Shown: one piece after another, positions 8,970-17,575 of the stretch
Layout of the letters: every line of letters starts with the position of its first letter
Position numbering within the stretch: the stretch's first letter is position 1
DNA from: Litoreibacter ponti
Lineage (GTDB): Bacteria > Pseudomonadota > Alphaproteobacteria > Rhodobacterales > Rhodobacteraceae
DNA: 64,000 nt
NCBI RefSeq assembly: GCF_003054285.1
Contig: NZ_QBKS01000001.1
Coordinates: 310,001-374,000, forward strand
Direction: 5' to 3'
Notes under the pieces: model-generated
The model's database searches: none
Told to the model about the DNA's origin: nothing
The model's input: the letters and a program-made list of their open reading frames with translations, nothing else
Made by a program: the position numbers and the translations under genes

Positions 8970-9490
8970 TCCATACCCAGCAGGGACGTCTCCAGCTCGC
9001 CGTCGTTGACGTAGGCCCGGACAGAGCCTTCATCGATGCCGCCGAGCGTCACATCATCGAGCGTCACCCGGGCCGTGCGCACCATGCCGTTCGCGGTCGA
9101 TGCGCGGCCGGTGAAGAACAGCTCGTCCTCGGAGATACCGACCCGCGCCGCGTCCTGCTTGCTCAGCACGACATTCGACGCGCCGGTGTCGACGATGAAG
9201 TTCACCGGCGTCTCGCCCACATTGAGCGTCATGTAGTAATGTCCGTCGGACTGGCGCGGCAGCTCGATCCGGCCTTGCTCCGTCAGCACCGTCTGGCGGG
9301 GCATCACCGTCTGCGACAGGTCGTTCCACAGCCCGTAGCCGATGATAACGCCCACGAAAATGATGCCCCAGAGCATCGCACCGCGCAGCGCCTCGCCGAT
9401 CCGGTCCCGCTGGGAGACCAGAAAATACCCGCCAACCACCGCGCCCAGAAGCACGAGGTAGATCAGCCGTCCATAATCATCATCTGTCAT
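8909..9490 (-). CDS. Membrane-anchored retropepsin-like aspartic protease (TIGR02281 type)
   Basis: The 193-residue protein has two N-terminal membrane helices (about residues 8-25 and 38-54) followed by a clan AA aspartic protease domain with the catalytic signature FIVDTGASNVVL near residue 100. The C-terminal GMDYLERFERIEI is the usual end of the fold. Such proteins work as dimers, with the protease domain probably periplasmic. The natural substrate is unknown. It is encoded upstream of marC in the opposite genomic order (marC follows it at 9512, same strand, 21 bp away) and may share a transcript with it. Confidence 0.85.
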   Translation of the reverse strand: MTDDDYGRLIYLVLLGAVVGGYFLVSQRDRIGEALRGAMLWGIIFVGVIIGYGLWNDLSQTVMPRQTVLTEQGRIELPRQSDGHYYMTLNVGETPVNFIVDTGASNVVLSKQDAARVGISEDELFFTGRASTANGMVRTARVTLDDVTLGGIDEGSVRAYVNDGELETSLLGMDYLERFERIEINRGTLILER

Positions 9491-9511
9491 GATCTAGATA
9501 TAGGGCCTCGA

Positions 9512-10138
9512 TCACGCCCCTGCCACCACCCCGAATTCGCGCAGCCCATCGAGCACGAATTGCACCGACAGCGCGGCCAGCAACATGCCCAACAGCCGGG
9601 TGATGACCTTGATGCCGGTGTCGCCGATGATCCGCTCCATCAGCCCCGCCATCAGGAACAGCGCAAAGACAACCGCCACGACCGCCAGCATCACCGCGTG
9701 GATCGCGGCGATATAGGCGGTGTCGGCCCCGGGCGTACCAGTCAGCAGGATCATGGTGGCCATGGCACCGGGCCCCGCGATCAGCGGCATGGCGAGCGGG
9801 AAGACCGACGGGTCCTCGTCCGGGGGCCCGTCCGCCTGATCCTCGCGCCGTTGGGTGCGCCGCTCGAACAGCATGTCGAGCGCGGTCACAAACAGCAGCA
9901 CGCCGCCCGAGATGCGGAAGGCCGCCATGGAGATGCCGATGAACTCCAATATCACCTCTCCGGCCAAGCCGAACACGGTCAGGATGCCAAAGGCCACCGC
10001 ACAGGAGCGGGTCGCGATCTTCAGGCGCTGGCGGAATTCCATGCCGCGGGTCAGCGCCACGAAGAGCGGCGCAAGCCCGATCGGGTCGATCACCACGAAG
10101 AGCGTGACGAAGGCAGTGATGGCGGTGGCGAGTTCCAT
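9512..10138 (-). CDS. MarC/UPF0056 family membrane protein
   Basis: The 208-residue protein has six hydrophobic helices and the MarC hallmark FVVIDPIGLAPLFVALT near the start, with a second conserved PLIAGPGAM segment around residue 115. MarC proteins are inner-membrane proteins of unknown transport role; the old link to multiple antibiotic resistance has not held up. The ATG at 10138 has GAGGCGAG just upstream and was preferred over a longer frame beginning at 10336, which would run across the divergent oxidoreductase start. Confidence 0.88.
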   Translation of the reverse strand: MELATAITAFVTLFVVIDPIGLAPLFVALTRGMEFRQRLKIATRSCAVAFGILTVFGLAGEVILEFIGISMAAFRISGGVLLFVTALDMLFERRTQRREDQADGPPDEDPSVFPLAMPLIAGPGAMATMILLTGTPGADTAYIAAIHAVMLAVVAVVFALFLMAGLMERIIGDTGIKVITRLLGMLLAALSVQFVLDGLREFGVVAGA

Positions 10139-10209
10139 GATCTCGCCTCTATCGGCTTGCAGCAGGCTTGGAAAGGGGGCTTGATCCGGCGACAGATGGA
10201 GGGACTGCA

Positions 10210-11271
10210 ATGACGCAGACGATGTGTGGATGGCAACTGGTGGGCCATGGCGGCCCGGAGATGCTTCAATGGCGCGAGGACCTCGCGATCCCCAGCCCAG
10301 AGCCCGACGAGGTGCTGATCGAGGTGGCCGCATCATCGGTGAACAACACCGACATCAACACCCGCATCGGCTGGTATTCCGAGAGCGTGCGCGGGGCGAC
10401 CGACGGCGTGACCCAGACCTCCACTGAGGATGCCGCGTGGTCCGGGTCGGCCTTGTCCTTGCCGCGGATACAGGGCGCAGATATCTGCGGGCGCATCGTT
10501 GAGGTCGGCGCAGATGTGCCACCCGCCCGCGTGGGCGAGCGTGTGCTGGTGCGCACGATGCAAAACCGCGATGGCGCGGTCTGGACCATGGGGTCGGAAT
10601 GTGATGGCGGCTTTGCCGAGTATTGCTGCGCGCGCAGTTTCGATGCGCTGCGCATTGAGAGCGACTGGTCCGATCTGGAGCTTGGCGTGCTGCCCTGCGC
10701 CTATTCCACCGCCGAAGGCATGTTGCAGCGCGCGTCGGTCAGGGCGGAGCGGGTTCTGATCACCGGCGCGTCGGGCGGGGTCGGCTCGGCCGCGGTGCAG
10801 CTGGCCAAGATGCGCGGGGCAGAGGTCACCGCGGTCACGTCGCAGGCCAAGGCGGACGCCGTGCGCGCGCTTGGCGCGGACCATATCATCGGGCGGGACG
10901 AGGCCCCGGCGCGGGGCGGCTTCGATGTGATCGTTGATCTCGTGGCGGGGCCTGCATTTGTGCCGCTGCTCGACGGGCTCGCCGACGGAGGCCGCTACGT
11001 GGTGTCCGGGGCCATCGCGGGTCCGATTGTGGAGCTTGACGTGCGTAAGCTCTACCTGCGGGACCTGACGTTCTTTGGATCGACACAGCAGCCCGACAGG
11101 ATCATGCCTGACCTGATTTCCTACGTCGAGGCGGGCAAGCTCAGCCCCGGCGTCGCCCTGAGCTTCCCGCTCAAGGAGCTGCCCGCGGCCCAGGCGGCCT
11201 TTGCCTCGAAAGCCCATGTCGGCAAGATTGCAATCGCGGTCAAGGACGCTGCGGGGGCTACGAGCGGCTGA
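10210..11271 (+). CDS. MDR-family zinc-type alcohol dehydrogenase/quinone oxidoreductase-like protein
   Basis: The protein is a 353-residue medium-chain dehydrogenase/reductase. It has the GroES-like N-terminal domain (about 25-150) and an NAD(P)-binding Rossmann domain with GASGGVGSAAVQLAK near residue 185. The structural zinc Cys cluster is absent and the usual catalytic CGVC motif is replaced (SSVNNTDINTR), so it resembles the zinc-independent quinone oxidoreductase branch. The substrate is unknown. The ATG at 10210 has GGAGGG six bases upstream. It is transcribed divergently from marC with a 71-bp gap. Confidence 0.85.
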   Translation: MTQTMCGWQLVGHGGPEMLQWREDLAIPSPEPDEVLIEVAASSVNNTDINTRIGWYSESVRGATDGVTQTSTEDAAWSGSALSLPRIQGADICGRIVEVGADVPPARVGERVLVRTMQNRDGAVWTMGSECDGGFAEYCCARSFDALRIESDWSDLELGVLPCAYSTAEGMLQRASVRAERVLITGASGGVGSAAVQLAKMRGAEVTAVTSQAKADAVRALGADHIIGRDEAPARGGFDVIVDLVAGPAFVPLLDGLADGGRYVVSGAIAGPIVELDVRKLYLRDLTFFGSTQQPDRIMPDLISYVEAGKLSPGVALSFPLKELPAAQAAFASKAHVGKIAIAVKDAAGATSG

Positions 11272-11378
11272 TACTCCCGCGGCGTCGTGGAAGATAATCC
11301 CATCGGCGCGATAGTCGCGCGTGAACGGCGTGCCTTGCGCCTCTTGTTTCCATTCCTAGCGCAGCTGCGCCTCAGCGA

Positions 11379-11726
11379 TCAGCGCACGGTAATCGTGATC
11401 TTCTGGTCAAACTGCGTTCGGATGACTTCACGGCCCTTTTTCTTGGCGGTGAAGATGACCTCAGAGGCCGGGGTCCAGCCGCCACAGCTGCGGCTCTTGA
11501 AGACGCCCCATTTGCCGTTTCTCAAGACCCCAAGCTTGGTCGCGCGGGTTCGGTTCGGATCAACGCCCTTCGGGCGCTTTCCACATTCACCCCGCCAGCC
11601 CCAAATCACTTTGGACTGCCCCACTTTCATGGAGACTTCGCTCATGCCCTTGATTGGATTGTCGGAATCCGCGGCAAAGGCAGGCGCTGCGGCCAAAAGA
11701 GATGCGATCAAGACTGTTCTAATCAT
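11379..11726 (-). CDS. Small secreted protein of unknown function
   Basis: The 115-residue product has a clear signal peptide (MIRTVLIASLLAAAPAFA). The mature basic domain has two Cys (GECGKRP, SRSCGGW) that could form a disulfide, and many Lys/Arg residues. I do not recognise the family; the body resembles a small beta domain. The ATG at 11726 was chosen because it starts the signal peptide and has GTGGGGGA seven bases upstream. Longer starts up to 11867 would bury the signal. The gene is convergent with the oxidoreductase. Confidence 0.7.
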   Translation of the reverse strand: MIRTVLIASLLAAAPAFAADSDNPIKGMSEVSMKVGQSKVIWGWRGECGKRPKGVDPNRTRATKLGVLRNGKWGVFKSRSCGGWTPASEVIFTAKKKGREVIRTQFDQKITITVR

Positions 11727-11936
11727 CAAAATTCCCCCACTCATGACGAAATCATGGCCCGAAATACCCTTTCGTGCAAATGGGGTGCGCATGGCGGGGG
11801 CCAGACTTGCCGCGGCGTGCTCAGGATAGCTGTCCGGCACCGTCAGTACCGACTTATGAAATCCCAAGAGCTTTTCAGTCCGTGGCTACGGTGCCCGCGA
11901 AAGGCGAAACCTGTCCCGTGTCCCGCCATCAAGCCT

Positions 11937-14516
11937 TCATTGCTTCCGCGACAACGCGTTGTCGATCTCCTTGGCCAGGCTTTCGGCCGTAAACGGCTTC
12001 TGAACAACCGGCGCCTCGGGGTATTCGCTCACGATGCTCTGGACGTCGCCATACCCCGTGGCGAGCACGAACGGGATCTTCATCGCATCGAGCTTTTGCG
12101 CCACCGGCAAAGAGGTCTGGCTGCCCAGATTGATGTCCAGCACGGCCATGGTGAGGTCTTCGCTTCCCAAGATCTTGAGTGCCGCATCAACGGAGCTGGC
12201 GAGTTTGACGTCGGTGGCCCCATGCGCGGTGATGATGTCGGACGCATCTAAGGCGATCACCATATTGTCCTCAAGAACAAGGACCGTGCCGGACAAGGCC
12301 GCCTGAGCCTTCGTGTCCGCCTGCGCGTCCGCATCTGCCGTGTCGAGCGGTTCCGGCGCGCCTTCGGTCACATATTTCGACGGGATCATCAGATCGGCCT
12401 CGAAGCCCGCCAGCTTGAAGCGCGTCTCGACGGTGCCGTTCAGCTCGAACGGGACGGTGCGCTCAATGATGGTCGAGCCGAAGCCGCGGCGGGTGGGGGC
12501 CTGCACCGGCGGGCCGCCTTGTTCGCGCCACTTGATCAGGAGCGCGCCGTCACCCGCAATGGTCAGGTCGATACTGACATGGCCCGACCGGTCGGTCAGC
12601 GCCCCGTATTTGGCGGAGTTCGTCACCAGCTCATGGATCACAAGGGCCATGGTCGAAAACGCTTCCGGCTCCAGCATCGGCGCGTCGCCGGTGATCTTCA
12701 GACGGTCGTCCCGCCCATCGAGGAAGGCTTTCACCTCGACCTCGATCAGGTTTCGCAAGGCGGTGGGGGACCATTCCTGCCGGGTCAGCTGATCATGCGC
12801 CCGTGCGAGCGACTGGATCCTGCCGTCAAGCACGGTGGTATAGGACTCGATGGTGGTGGTCCCGGTTTTGCTTTGCGACACGAGCCCCTGGATCAGGTTC
12901 AGGATGTTCCTGACCCGGTGATTGAGCTCGGCGATCAGCAATTCCTGCTTCTCGGTGGCGGCGCGGCGTTCGGCGTTGGCTTCGTCGGTGAGTTTCAGCA
13001 CGATCTCGATCAGGGAAATCCGCAACGCCTCCGCCGCGCGGCGTTCGCTTTCGGTCCATGGCTCGGAGGTGTGGCGCACGATTTCCGTCCAGGCCTCGAA
13101 GCTTTTGCGGGGGGTCAGGCGAACGCCATTCGGGCCGACCTCGACGGGCTTTTCGGGGTTGCCGGCCCATTTGACGGAGCGCGCGATCTCGCGGCGGAAG
13201 AACACGATGTAGTCGCGCGGCGTTCGCGAGATCGGTATGGCAATCAGCCCTGCGACCCGGTCCGCCATGTCTTCCGCGGCAGGGTAGGCCTTGATCAAAT
13301 TGTCGGTGGCAAAGACTTTCCCGGTCGGGGCTGTGTTCAGGAACCGCGCGAGACGGGTGAATTCATCTTCTGTGGGTGCCGCACCGCGCGCGATGTAGCG
13401 CCCTTCGGAGAAGACCGCGACGCCGTCATTGGCCACGATCTGGGACAGCTCGTCGGCGATGATGTCGAAGCTTTCGATCAGGTCACTGCCTGCGGACAGG
13501 CGCACCATCAGGCGGTCGTGCAGGGCGCGGGATTCGCGCTCTTCATCGCGGATCGTGGCTTCGATCTTGCGCTCCAGCTCGTAGGAGAACAGTTGCGCAA
13601 ACAGCTCGATTGCCGTGCGGCGCTCGTAGTCCACATAGCGGGCCGTTCGATGATGGCAGGCAAAGAGCCCCCAAAGCTCGCCGTCTTTCAGGATCGACAC
13701 GGACATAGATGCCGCGACATCCATGTTGCGCAGGTATTCAAGATGGATCGGGGACACCGCCCGGGTGACCGACAAGGACAGATCCAGCGGCTCGCCGTTG
13801 GGGTTCTTCTCGGGAATGATGGGCGAGACGTCGTCGTTCACGTCGGAGATCAGGCGAAGCGTGCTGCGCTTGTAGAGCGCGCGGGCCTGCTGCGGGATGT
13901 CACTGGCGGGGTAGCGCAGGCCCAGAAATGGCTCCATCCCCGCGGCATGTCGCTCTGCGATGACTTCGCCGGACCCATCCGATGTGAAACGATAGACCAT
14001 CACGCGGTCGAACCCGGACAGCACCTCCATCGCCATCGCGGCTTCGCGCGCGGCGGCCAGCACCGTGTCCTGTTTGTTCACCCGGGCAATCAGCGGCTGG
14101 ACCATCGAAAGATCATCGCGGTCCTCGCCCTCGGCCTTCTTCTCGAATTCGAAGATGAAGGACTGGCCGGATGCATGGATCGAGATGTCGAACAGGGTGC
14201 CATCGCCCAGAACGTCATAGCCGAACAGTCGGCTGATCGCGGCCCCGCCGCTGCTGGTCATCTGCAGCTTGGTGCGAAGATCGTGGATCGTGCGCTCCGG
14301 CAGCAGGTCGACCAGTCGCTGTCCAACCACCTCGTCGGGCTGAAGGCCCAGATAGGTCGCGCAATTGGCCGAGAGGTGATTGATCATCAGATCAGAAGAG
14401 GTCGAAATCAGACACCCGTAGGACTGCACATTGCCCAGCAGATGAATGGGTTCGCGGTCACAATTGGTCAGATCGACGGCTTGCGCGGTGTCTTTAGTCA
14501 TGTTGTGCTGTCTCAT
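11937..14516 (-). CDS. bphP: Bacteriophytochrome histidine kinase (PAS-GAF-PHY-HWE kinase-receiver)
   Basis: This is an 859-residue red/far-red light sensor. C19 near the N-terminus is the expected biliverdin attachment site, followed by a PAS domain (about 25-125) and a GAF domain with PASDIP (203-208). The PHY domain carries the tongue motif PRKSF (469-473). The kinase has H533 in LNHRVRN and the W663-R-E665 signature, typical of HWE/HisKA_2 kinases. A fused C-terminal receiver (about 743-859) has its phosphorylation Asp at D794 (AVLDINLG). The start overlaps the bphO stop by four bases. No separate response regulator or output gene is adjacent, so the signalling target is unknown. Confidence 0.95.
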   Translation of the reverse strand: MRQHNMTKDTAQAVDLTNCDREPIHLLGNVQSYGCLISTSSDLMINHLSANCATYLGLQPDEVVGQRLVDLLPERTIHDLRTKLQMTSSGGAAISRLFGYDVLGDGTLFDISIHASGQSFIFEFEKKAEGEDRDDLSMVQPLIARVNKQDTVLAAAREAAMAMEVLSGFDRVMVYRFTSDGSGEVIAERHAAGMEPFLGLRYPASDIPQQARALYKRSTLRLISDVNDDVSPIIPEKNPNGEPLDLSLSVTRAVSPIHLEYLRNMDVAASMSVSILKDGELWGLFACHHRTARYVDYERRTAIELFAQLFSYELERKIEATIRDEERESRALHDRLMVRLSAGSDLIESFDIIADELSQIVANDGVAVFSEGRYIARGAAPTEDEFTRLARFLNTAPTGKVFATDNLIKAYPAAEDMADRVAGLIAIPISRTPRDYIVFFRREIARSVKWAGNPEKPVEVGPNGVRLTPRKSFEAWTEIVRHTSEPWTESERRAAEALRISLIEIVLKLTDEANAERRAATEKQELLIAELNHRVRNILNLIQGLVSQSKTGTTTIESYTTVLDGRIQSLARAHDQLTRQEWSPTALRNLIEVEVKAFLDGRDDRLKITGDAPMLEPEAFSTMALVIHELVTNSAKYGALTDRSGHVSIDLTIAGDGALLIKWREQGGPPVQAPTRRGFGSTIIERTVPFELNGTVETRFKLAGFEADLMIPSKYVTEGAPEPLDTADADAQADTKAQAALSGTVLVLEDNMVIALDASDIITAHGATDVKLASSVDAALKILGSEDLTMAVLDINLGSQTSLPVAQKLDAMKIPFVLATGYGDVQSIVSEYPEAPVVQKPFTAESLAKEIDNALSRKQ

Positions 14517-15085
14517 GAAGCAAGCTCCACGCTCCGATGTTGGTGTGCGGCCGTTTCGCTGGCGGCGGTGTAGAACAGAGAAAACAACATCCGGGTGTCG
14601 TGTACAATTCTTCCCGCGCGTTCACTTGGTACGGAAATGGCAGAAAGCTGATCGCAGACGTCGCGCCAGCGGCCGGGCACGGGCGGAAGCGAGAAATAGG
14701 CGTCCGCCTTGCGGACCCGCGGGTCGCTTGCCGCCATCCACCTGCGCCGAAGCACCTTGCTTCCGAGGCGAGAGCCCTCGATCACGTAGTCGACCGCCAA
14801 TGCGTCGGGGGTCCGAAGATTCGGGAGAGCAGGGACAGGCGCAGATGCGCCCAATGTATTCAGGTCGGTCTCTATCCCGCGCACCATGTCGTCGAGGGCG
14901 CGCCACGCAGCGCTGCCCTTGGGCATAAGGCCCCGGATGCTGTCAAAGCAGCCTTGGTGGATCGTCAAAAACCGCACGAAGTCCTCAAAGGTCGAAAGAT
15001 CAAGCGTGGAGATCAGCCCATCGACACGTTCATGGTCAGCCCAAGTCTCGGCCTTCAGGACCTGTCGAAAATTCGTATGCGTCAA
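14513..15085 (-). CDS. bphO: Biliverdin-producing heme oxygenase
   Basis: The enzyme opens heme to biliverdin IX-alpha, the chromophore of the phytochrome encoded immediately downstream. The 190-residue protein has the proximal His region TWADHERVDG (H18) and the helix-rich heme oxygenase pattern, with the Gly-containing distal segment near ALAVDYVIEGSRLG. It appears to start at TTG 15085 with GGGGGA six bases upstream. The stop and the bphP start overlap as ATGA, tying chromophore and apoprotein synthesis together. Confidence 0.9.
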   Translation of the reverse strand: MTHTNFRQVLKAETWADHERVDGLISTLDLSTFEDFVRFLTIHQGCFDSIRGLMPKGSAAWRALDDMVRGIETDLNTLGASAPVPALPNLRTPDALAVDYVIEGSRLGSKVLRRRWMAASDPRVRKADAYFSLPPVPGRWRDVCDQLSAISVPSERAGRIVHDTRMLFSLFYTAASETAAHQHRSVELAS

Positions 15086-15264
15086 GAGCTGTCCCCCAAG
15101 CGGTCGTTCCGTCCAGCTTTATGCTAAGCAAGCTAGTGTGGTTTGCCTACCGGCCAAGCCTGCCAAATATGTCGGGGGCCTTTTGTACCGATGATCGGCA
15201 GCCGTAAAGGGCTGGAATGGCATAAGTTTCAAATCCGGATTGACGGTGACTGGACGCGATGCTT

Positions 15265-15288
15265 TAAGAGAACCCATGTTCTCGAAAG
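15265..15288. promoter_or_regulatory. Candidate TetR operator, upstream of tetR-type gene
   Basis: The element contains GAGAAC-CCAT-GTTCTC, a perfect 6-4-6 inverted repeat, and lies 9 bp before the regulator start. A TTGACG at 15240-15245 could be the -35 element. The 24-bp element matches the one at 15880-15903 at 19 of 24 positions. This is the arrangement expected if the TetR protein represses its own gene and the next one. Assignment is by inference. Confidence 0.6.
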
Positions 15289-15297
15289 CCTCAAGAT

Positions 15298-15864
15298 ATG
15301 CCCCGTTCGCGCGAATTTGACCCTGACCGCGCCATCGATGCCGCGATGCGGGTGTTCTGGGCGAAGGGCTATGGAGACGCCAGCTATGACGATCTGGTGG
15401 CCGGGACAGGTGTGAGCCGAAAGGGGCTCTACACGGCGTTCGGGGACAAGCACCGCCTGTTTCTCGCCGCCCTGAAAAGCTACCGTGTGTCCGTCGTGCC
15501 AGAGCTTTTTGCCGCGCTGGAGGCCGAAGACCTCACCCCGGAAGATATCCGCGCGTTCTTCGTCCGGCTTGGGCAAATGGCGGTGACCGATGCGGGGCGG
15601 CAGGGCTGTTTCATGGCGCGCACATCCGCCGACGACGTGATGACCCATGACGAGGTGCGGCACGTGGTCGAACGTCATCTGCAAGAGCTGCAAACGAGGC
15701 TTCATGTGGCGCTGCGAAACGCAGGTTTCGGGACCTCCCGCGCCGATCGGCTGGCCCCGTATCTTCTGGGTGTCTTGCAGGGGCTGTTTACCTTGGCCCA
15801 TGCGGGCGTCGGCTCCAACGTAATCGATCCGTTCCTCGAAGAGGCCATGGGCGCACTCGACTAA
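15298..15864 (+). CDS. TetR/AcrR family transcriptional regulator
   Basis: The 188-residue protein has an N-terminal helix-turn-helix (about residues 10-55, SYDDLVAGTGVSRKGLYTAF) followed by a helical ligand-binding domain with the TetR_C-type segment GRQGCFMARTSADD. Such regulators usually repress neighbouring genes until a small ligand binds. It is followed, after a second copy of the candidate operator, by a membrane protein gene in the same direction, the probable regulated target. The ligand is unknown. Confidence 0.9.
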   Translation: MPRSREFDPDRAIDAAMRVFWAKGYGDASYDDLVAGTGVSRKGLYTAFGDKHRLFLAALKSYRVSVVPELFAALEAEDLTPEDIRAFFVRLGQMAVTDAGRQGCFMARTSADDVMTHDEVRHVVERHLQELQTRLHVALRNAGFGTSRADRLAPYLLGVLQGLFTLAHAGVGSNVIDPFLEEAMGALD

Positions 15865-15879
15865 AAAAATTTTGACCCG

Positions 15880-15903
15880 TAAGAGAATGGACGTTCTTGA
15901 AAG
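15880..15903. promoter_or_regulatory. Second copy of candidate TetR operator, upstream of membrane protein gene
   Basis: The element reads TAAGAGAATGGACGTTCTTG followed by AAAG. It shares TAAGAGAA, GTTCT and GAAAG at identical spacing with the site before the regulator gene. TTGACC at 15872-15877 could be the -35 element, which would place the operator between -35 and -10. Its dyad is less perfect than that of the first copy. Confidence 0.55.
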
Positions 15904-15955
15904 GATTTGGAATGACGAAAGATGCAGATGGTGCCACCGGGATGAGGGCGGGGAG

Positions 15956-16720
15956 ATGACGTTTTCGACCATACCCCTCCTGTTCGCCGCTCAGGTTCTG
16001 TTCCTGTTCGTCGCAGCCGCAAAGGCCCGGGCGAGAACCGCGTACTTGGCGGCCTTCGTCGTGACTTTGGCGCTCGCCGCTTGGGGCCTGACGACCGCAA
16101 CCATGGCGACCAGCGGTATCTACGACACCGAAGCCTTTCTGCGCCTGATGCCCGGTTTGTGGCTGTCGACCGTGCCCTTTCTGGTGGTCGCGCTGACACT
16201 TCTTCTCCCACCGGTCAGGGCAGGGCTTTTGCAGATGGCAGACGCCGTGCCCCACCATTGGTTCGTCGCCATACAGGCATTGCGCGTTTTGGCGATTGGC
16301 ACCTTGATCAAGACAATTCAGGGGGACTTCCCGCTGGAGGTCGAATTGGCAATCGGGATCACGGATTTTGCGTTCGGCCTGTCTGCGGTCTGGCTTTTCG
16401 CGAAGGTGCGGCGCGGTACGCTCTCGCATGACGCGCTGATGATGTGGCACATCGTGGGCGTTTTGATCATTGTCCTTCCCGGCGGGATCGCGATGCAATC
16501 GGGGTTGCCCGGACCTTGGCGGGTCTTTCACGAATACCCAACCTCGCAAGCGATGCTGGACTGGCCGATGGTGCTGGCCCCCAGCCTTGTCGTCCCGATC
16601 TTCCTGCTGCTCAACATCTTCGCGGCCGTCGCCGCCCATCGCGCCCGCGCGAGAGCTCAAGTGACCGGAGACTACGCGTCCGCCTCCGGGTCGGAATGCG
16701 CGCGGCGCGACGACCCGTAA
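15956..16720 (+). CDS. Multi-pass membrane protein of unknown function, probable TetR target
   Basis: The protein of about 254 residues has seven or so hydrophobic segments spread along its length and few charged loops; a family is not recognised. The ATG at 15956 (MTFSTIPLLF) is preceded by a purine-rich GAGGGCGGGGAG and begins directly before the first helix. A longer start at 15872 would include the operator-like element. The last 49 bases overlap the 3' end of the convergent PEP-mutase-like gene. A stress or solute role controlled by the adjacent TetR regulator is inferred from position only. Confidence 0.65.
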   Translation: MTFSTIPLLFAAQVLFLFVAAAKARARTAYLAAFVVTLALAAWGLTTATMATSGIYDTEAFLRLMPGLWLSTVPFLVVALTLLLPPVRAGLLQMADAVPHHWFVAIQALRVLAIGTLIKTIQGDFPLEVELAIGITDFAFGLSAVWLFAKVRRGTLSHDALMMWHIVGVLIIVLPGGIAMQSGLPGPWRVFHEYPTSQAMLDWPMVLAPSLVVPIFLLLNIFAAVAAHRARARAQVTGDYASASGSECARRDDP

Positions 16721-17571
16721 CGCTCGGATGTCTCGTAATAGTCGTCAAACCCGATCCGACTGCGCAGCTCGGTGAAATCCATCAGATCGGGGCGCTGATC
16801 GTCGCGCATGGTGCGCAGCGTCGTGACCATCGCCTGCATCGCTGCGGCCATGAGCGAAAGCGGGTAGGCCGCAATGCTGTAGCCGATGTCGTGCAAGGCC
16901 GCGTTCGGCAGATCGGGGGTGTCCCCGCCCTCGACGATGTTTGCCATCTTGGGGCCGGGCAGGGATCGGCAGACCTCGCGCATCTCCGCCTCGGATCGCG
17001 GGGCCTCCACAAAAAGGATATCCGCGCCAAGCTCGGCGAACTGCGCCGCGCGCTCAATCGCCTCGCCCAGCCCGTGTTCGTGCCGCGCATCGGTGCGGGC
17101 GAGGATCAAAATGTCTCCGCCCGCGGCGCGCAGCACTTCCCGCTCGTCCACTGCGGCCCGAATGCGATCGAAGGCCTCATCGCGCGACACGACCGCCTTG
17201 CCGGGCGTGTGCCCGCAGCGCTTGGGGGCCAATTGGTCCTCTATCATCACCGACGCGGCGCCGGCCTTGGCGAAACCGGCGACAGTGCGGCGCACGTTCA
17301 TCGCATTGCCGTAGCCGGTGTCGCCGTCTCCGATCAGCGGAATCGCCGTGGCGTCGGTTATGTTGCGTACCTGATCAAGCACTTCGGCGTAGCTCATCAA
17401 GCCCAGATCCGGCGCGCCGATCCGGCTGGCCGAGGCCGCGAACCCGGACATGAAGGTCAGATCGTAGCCTTCCTGCGCGATCAGCTTGGCCGACAGCGCA
17501 TCAAAGCAGCAGGGCATGACATGGCAGACGTCCTTGGAGAGAAGATGGCGGAGCGCGGCGGCTGAGGTCAT
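16672..17571 (-). CDS. Isocitrate lyase/PEP mutase superfamily enzyme
   Basis: The 299-residue protein has the TIM-barrel motifs of the PEP mutase/isocitrate lyase superfamily. These include the metal and substrate region IPLIGDGDTGYGNAMNVRRT, the loop MIEDQLAPKRCGH with the catalytic-type Cys, and LILARTDAR. Family members cleave or form C-C or P-C bonds in 2-methylisocitrate, oxaloacetate, carboxyphosphonate and similar acids; the exact substrate is not evident. It begins four bases after the TRAP large permease, so it is probably the last gene of the transporter operon and acts on the imported acid. Confidence 0.85.
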   Translation of the reverse strand: MTSAAALRHLLSKDVCHVMPCCFDALSAKLIAQEGYDLTFMSGFAASASRIGAPDLGLMSYAEVLDQVRNITDATAIPLIGDGDTGYGNAMNVRRTVAGFAKAGAASVMIEDQLAPKRCGHTPGKAVVSRDEAFDRIRAAVDEREVLRAAGGDILILARTDARHEHGLGEAIERAAQFAELGADILFVEAPRSEAEMREVCRSLPGPKMANIVEGGDTPDLPNAALHDIGYSIAAYPLSLMAAAMQAMVTTLRTMRDDQRPDLMDFTELRSRIGFDDYYETSERYGSSRRAHSDPEADA

Positions 17572-17575
17572 GGGT

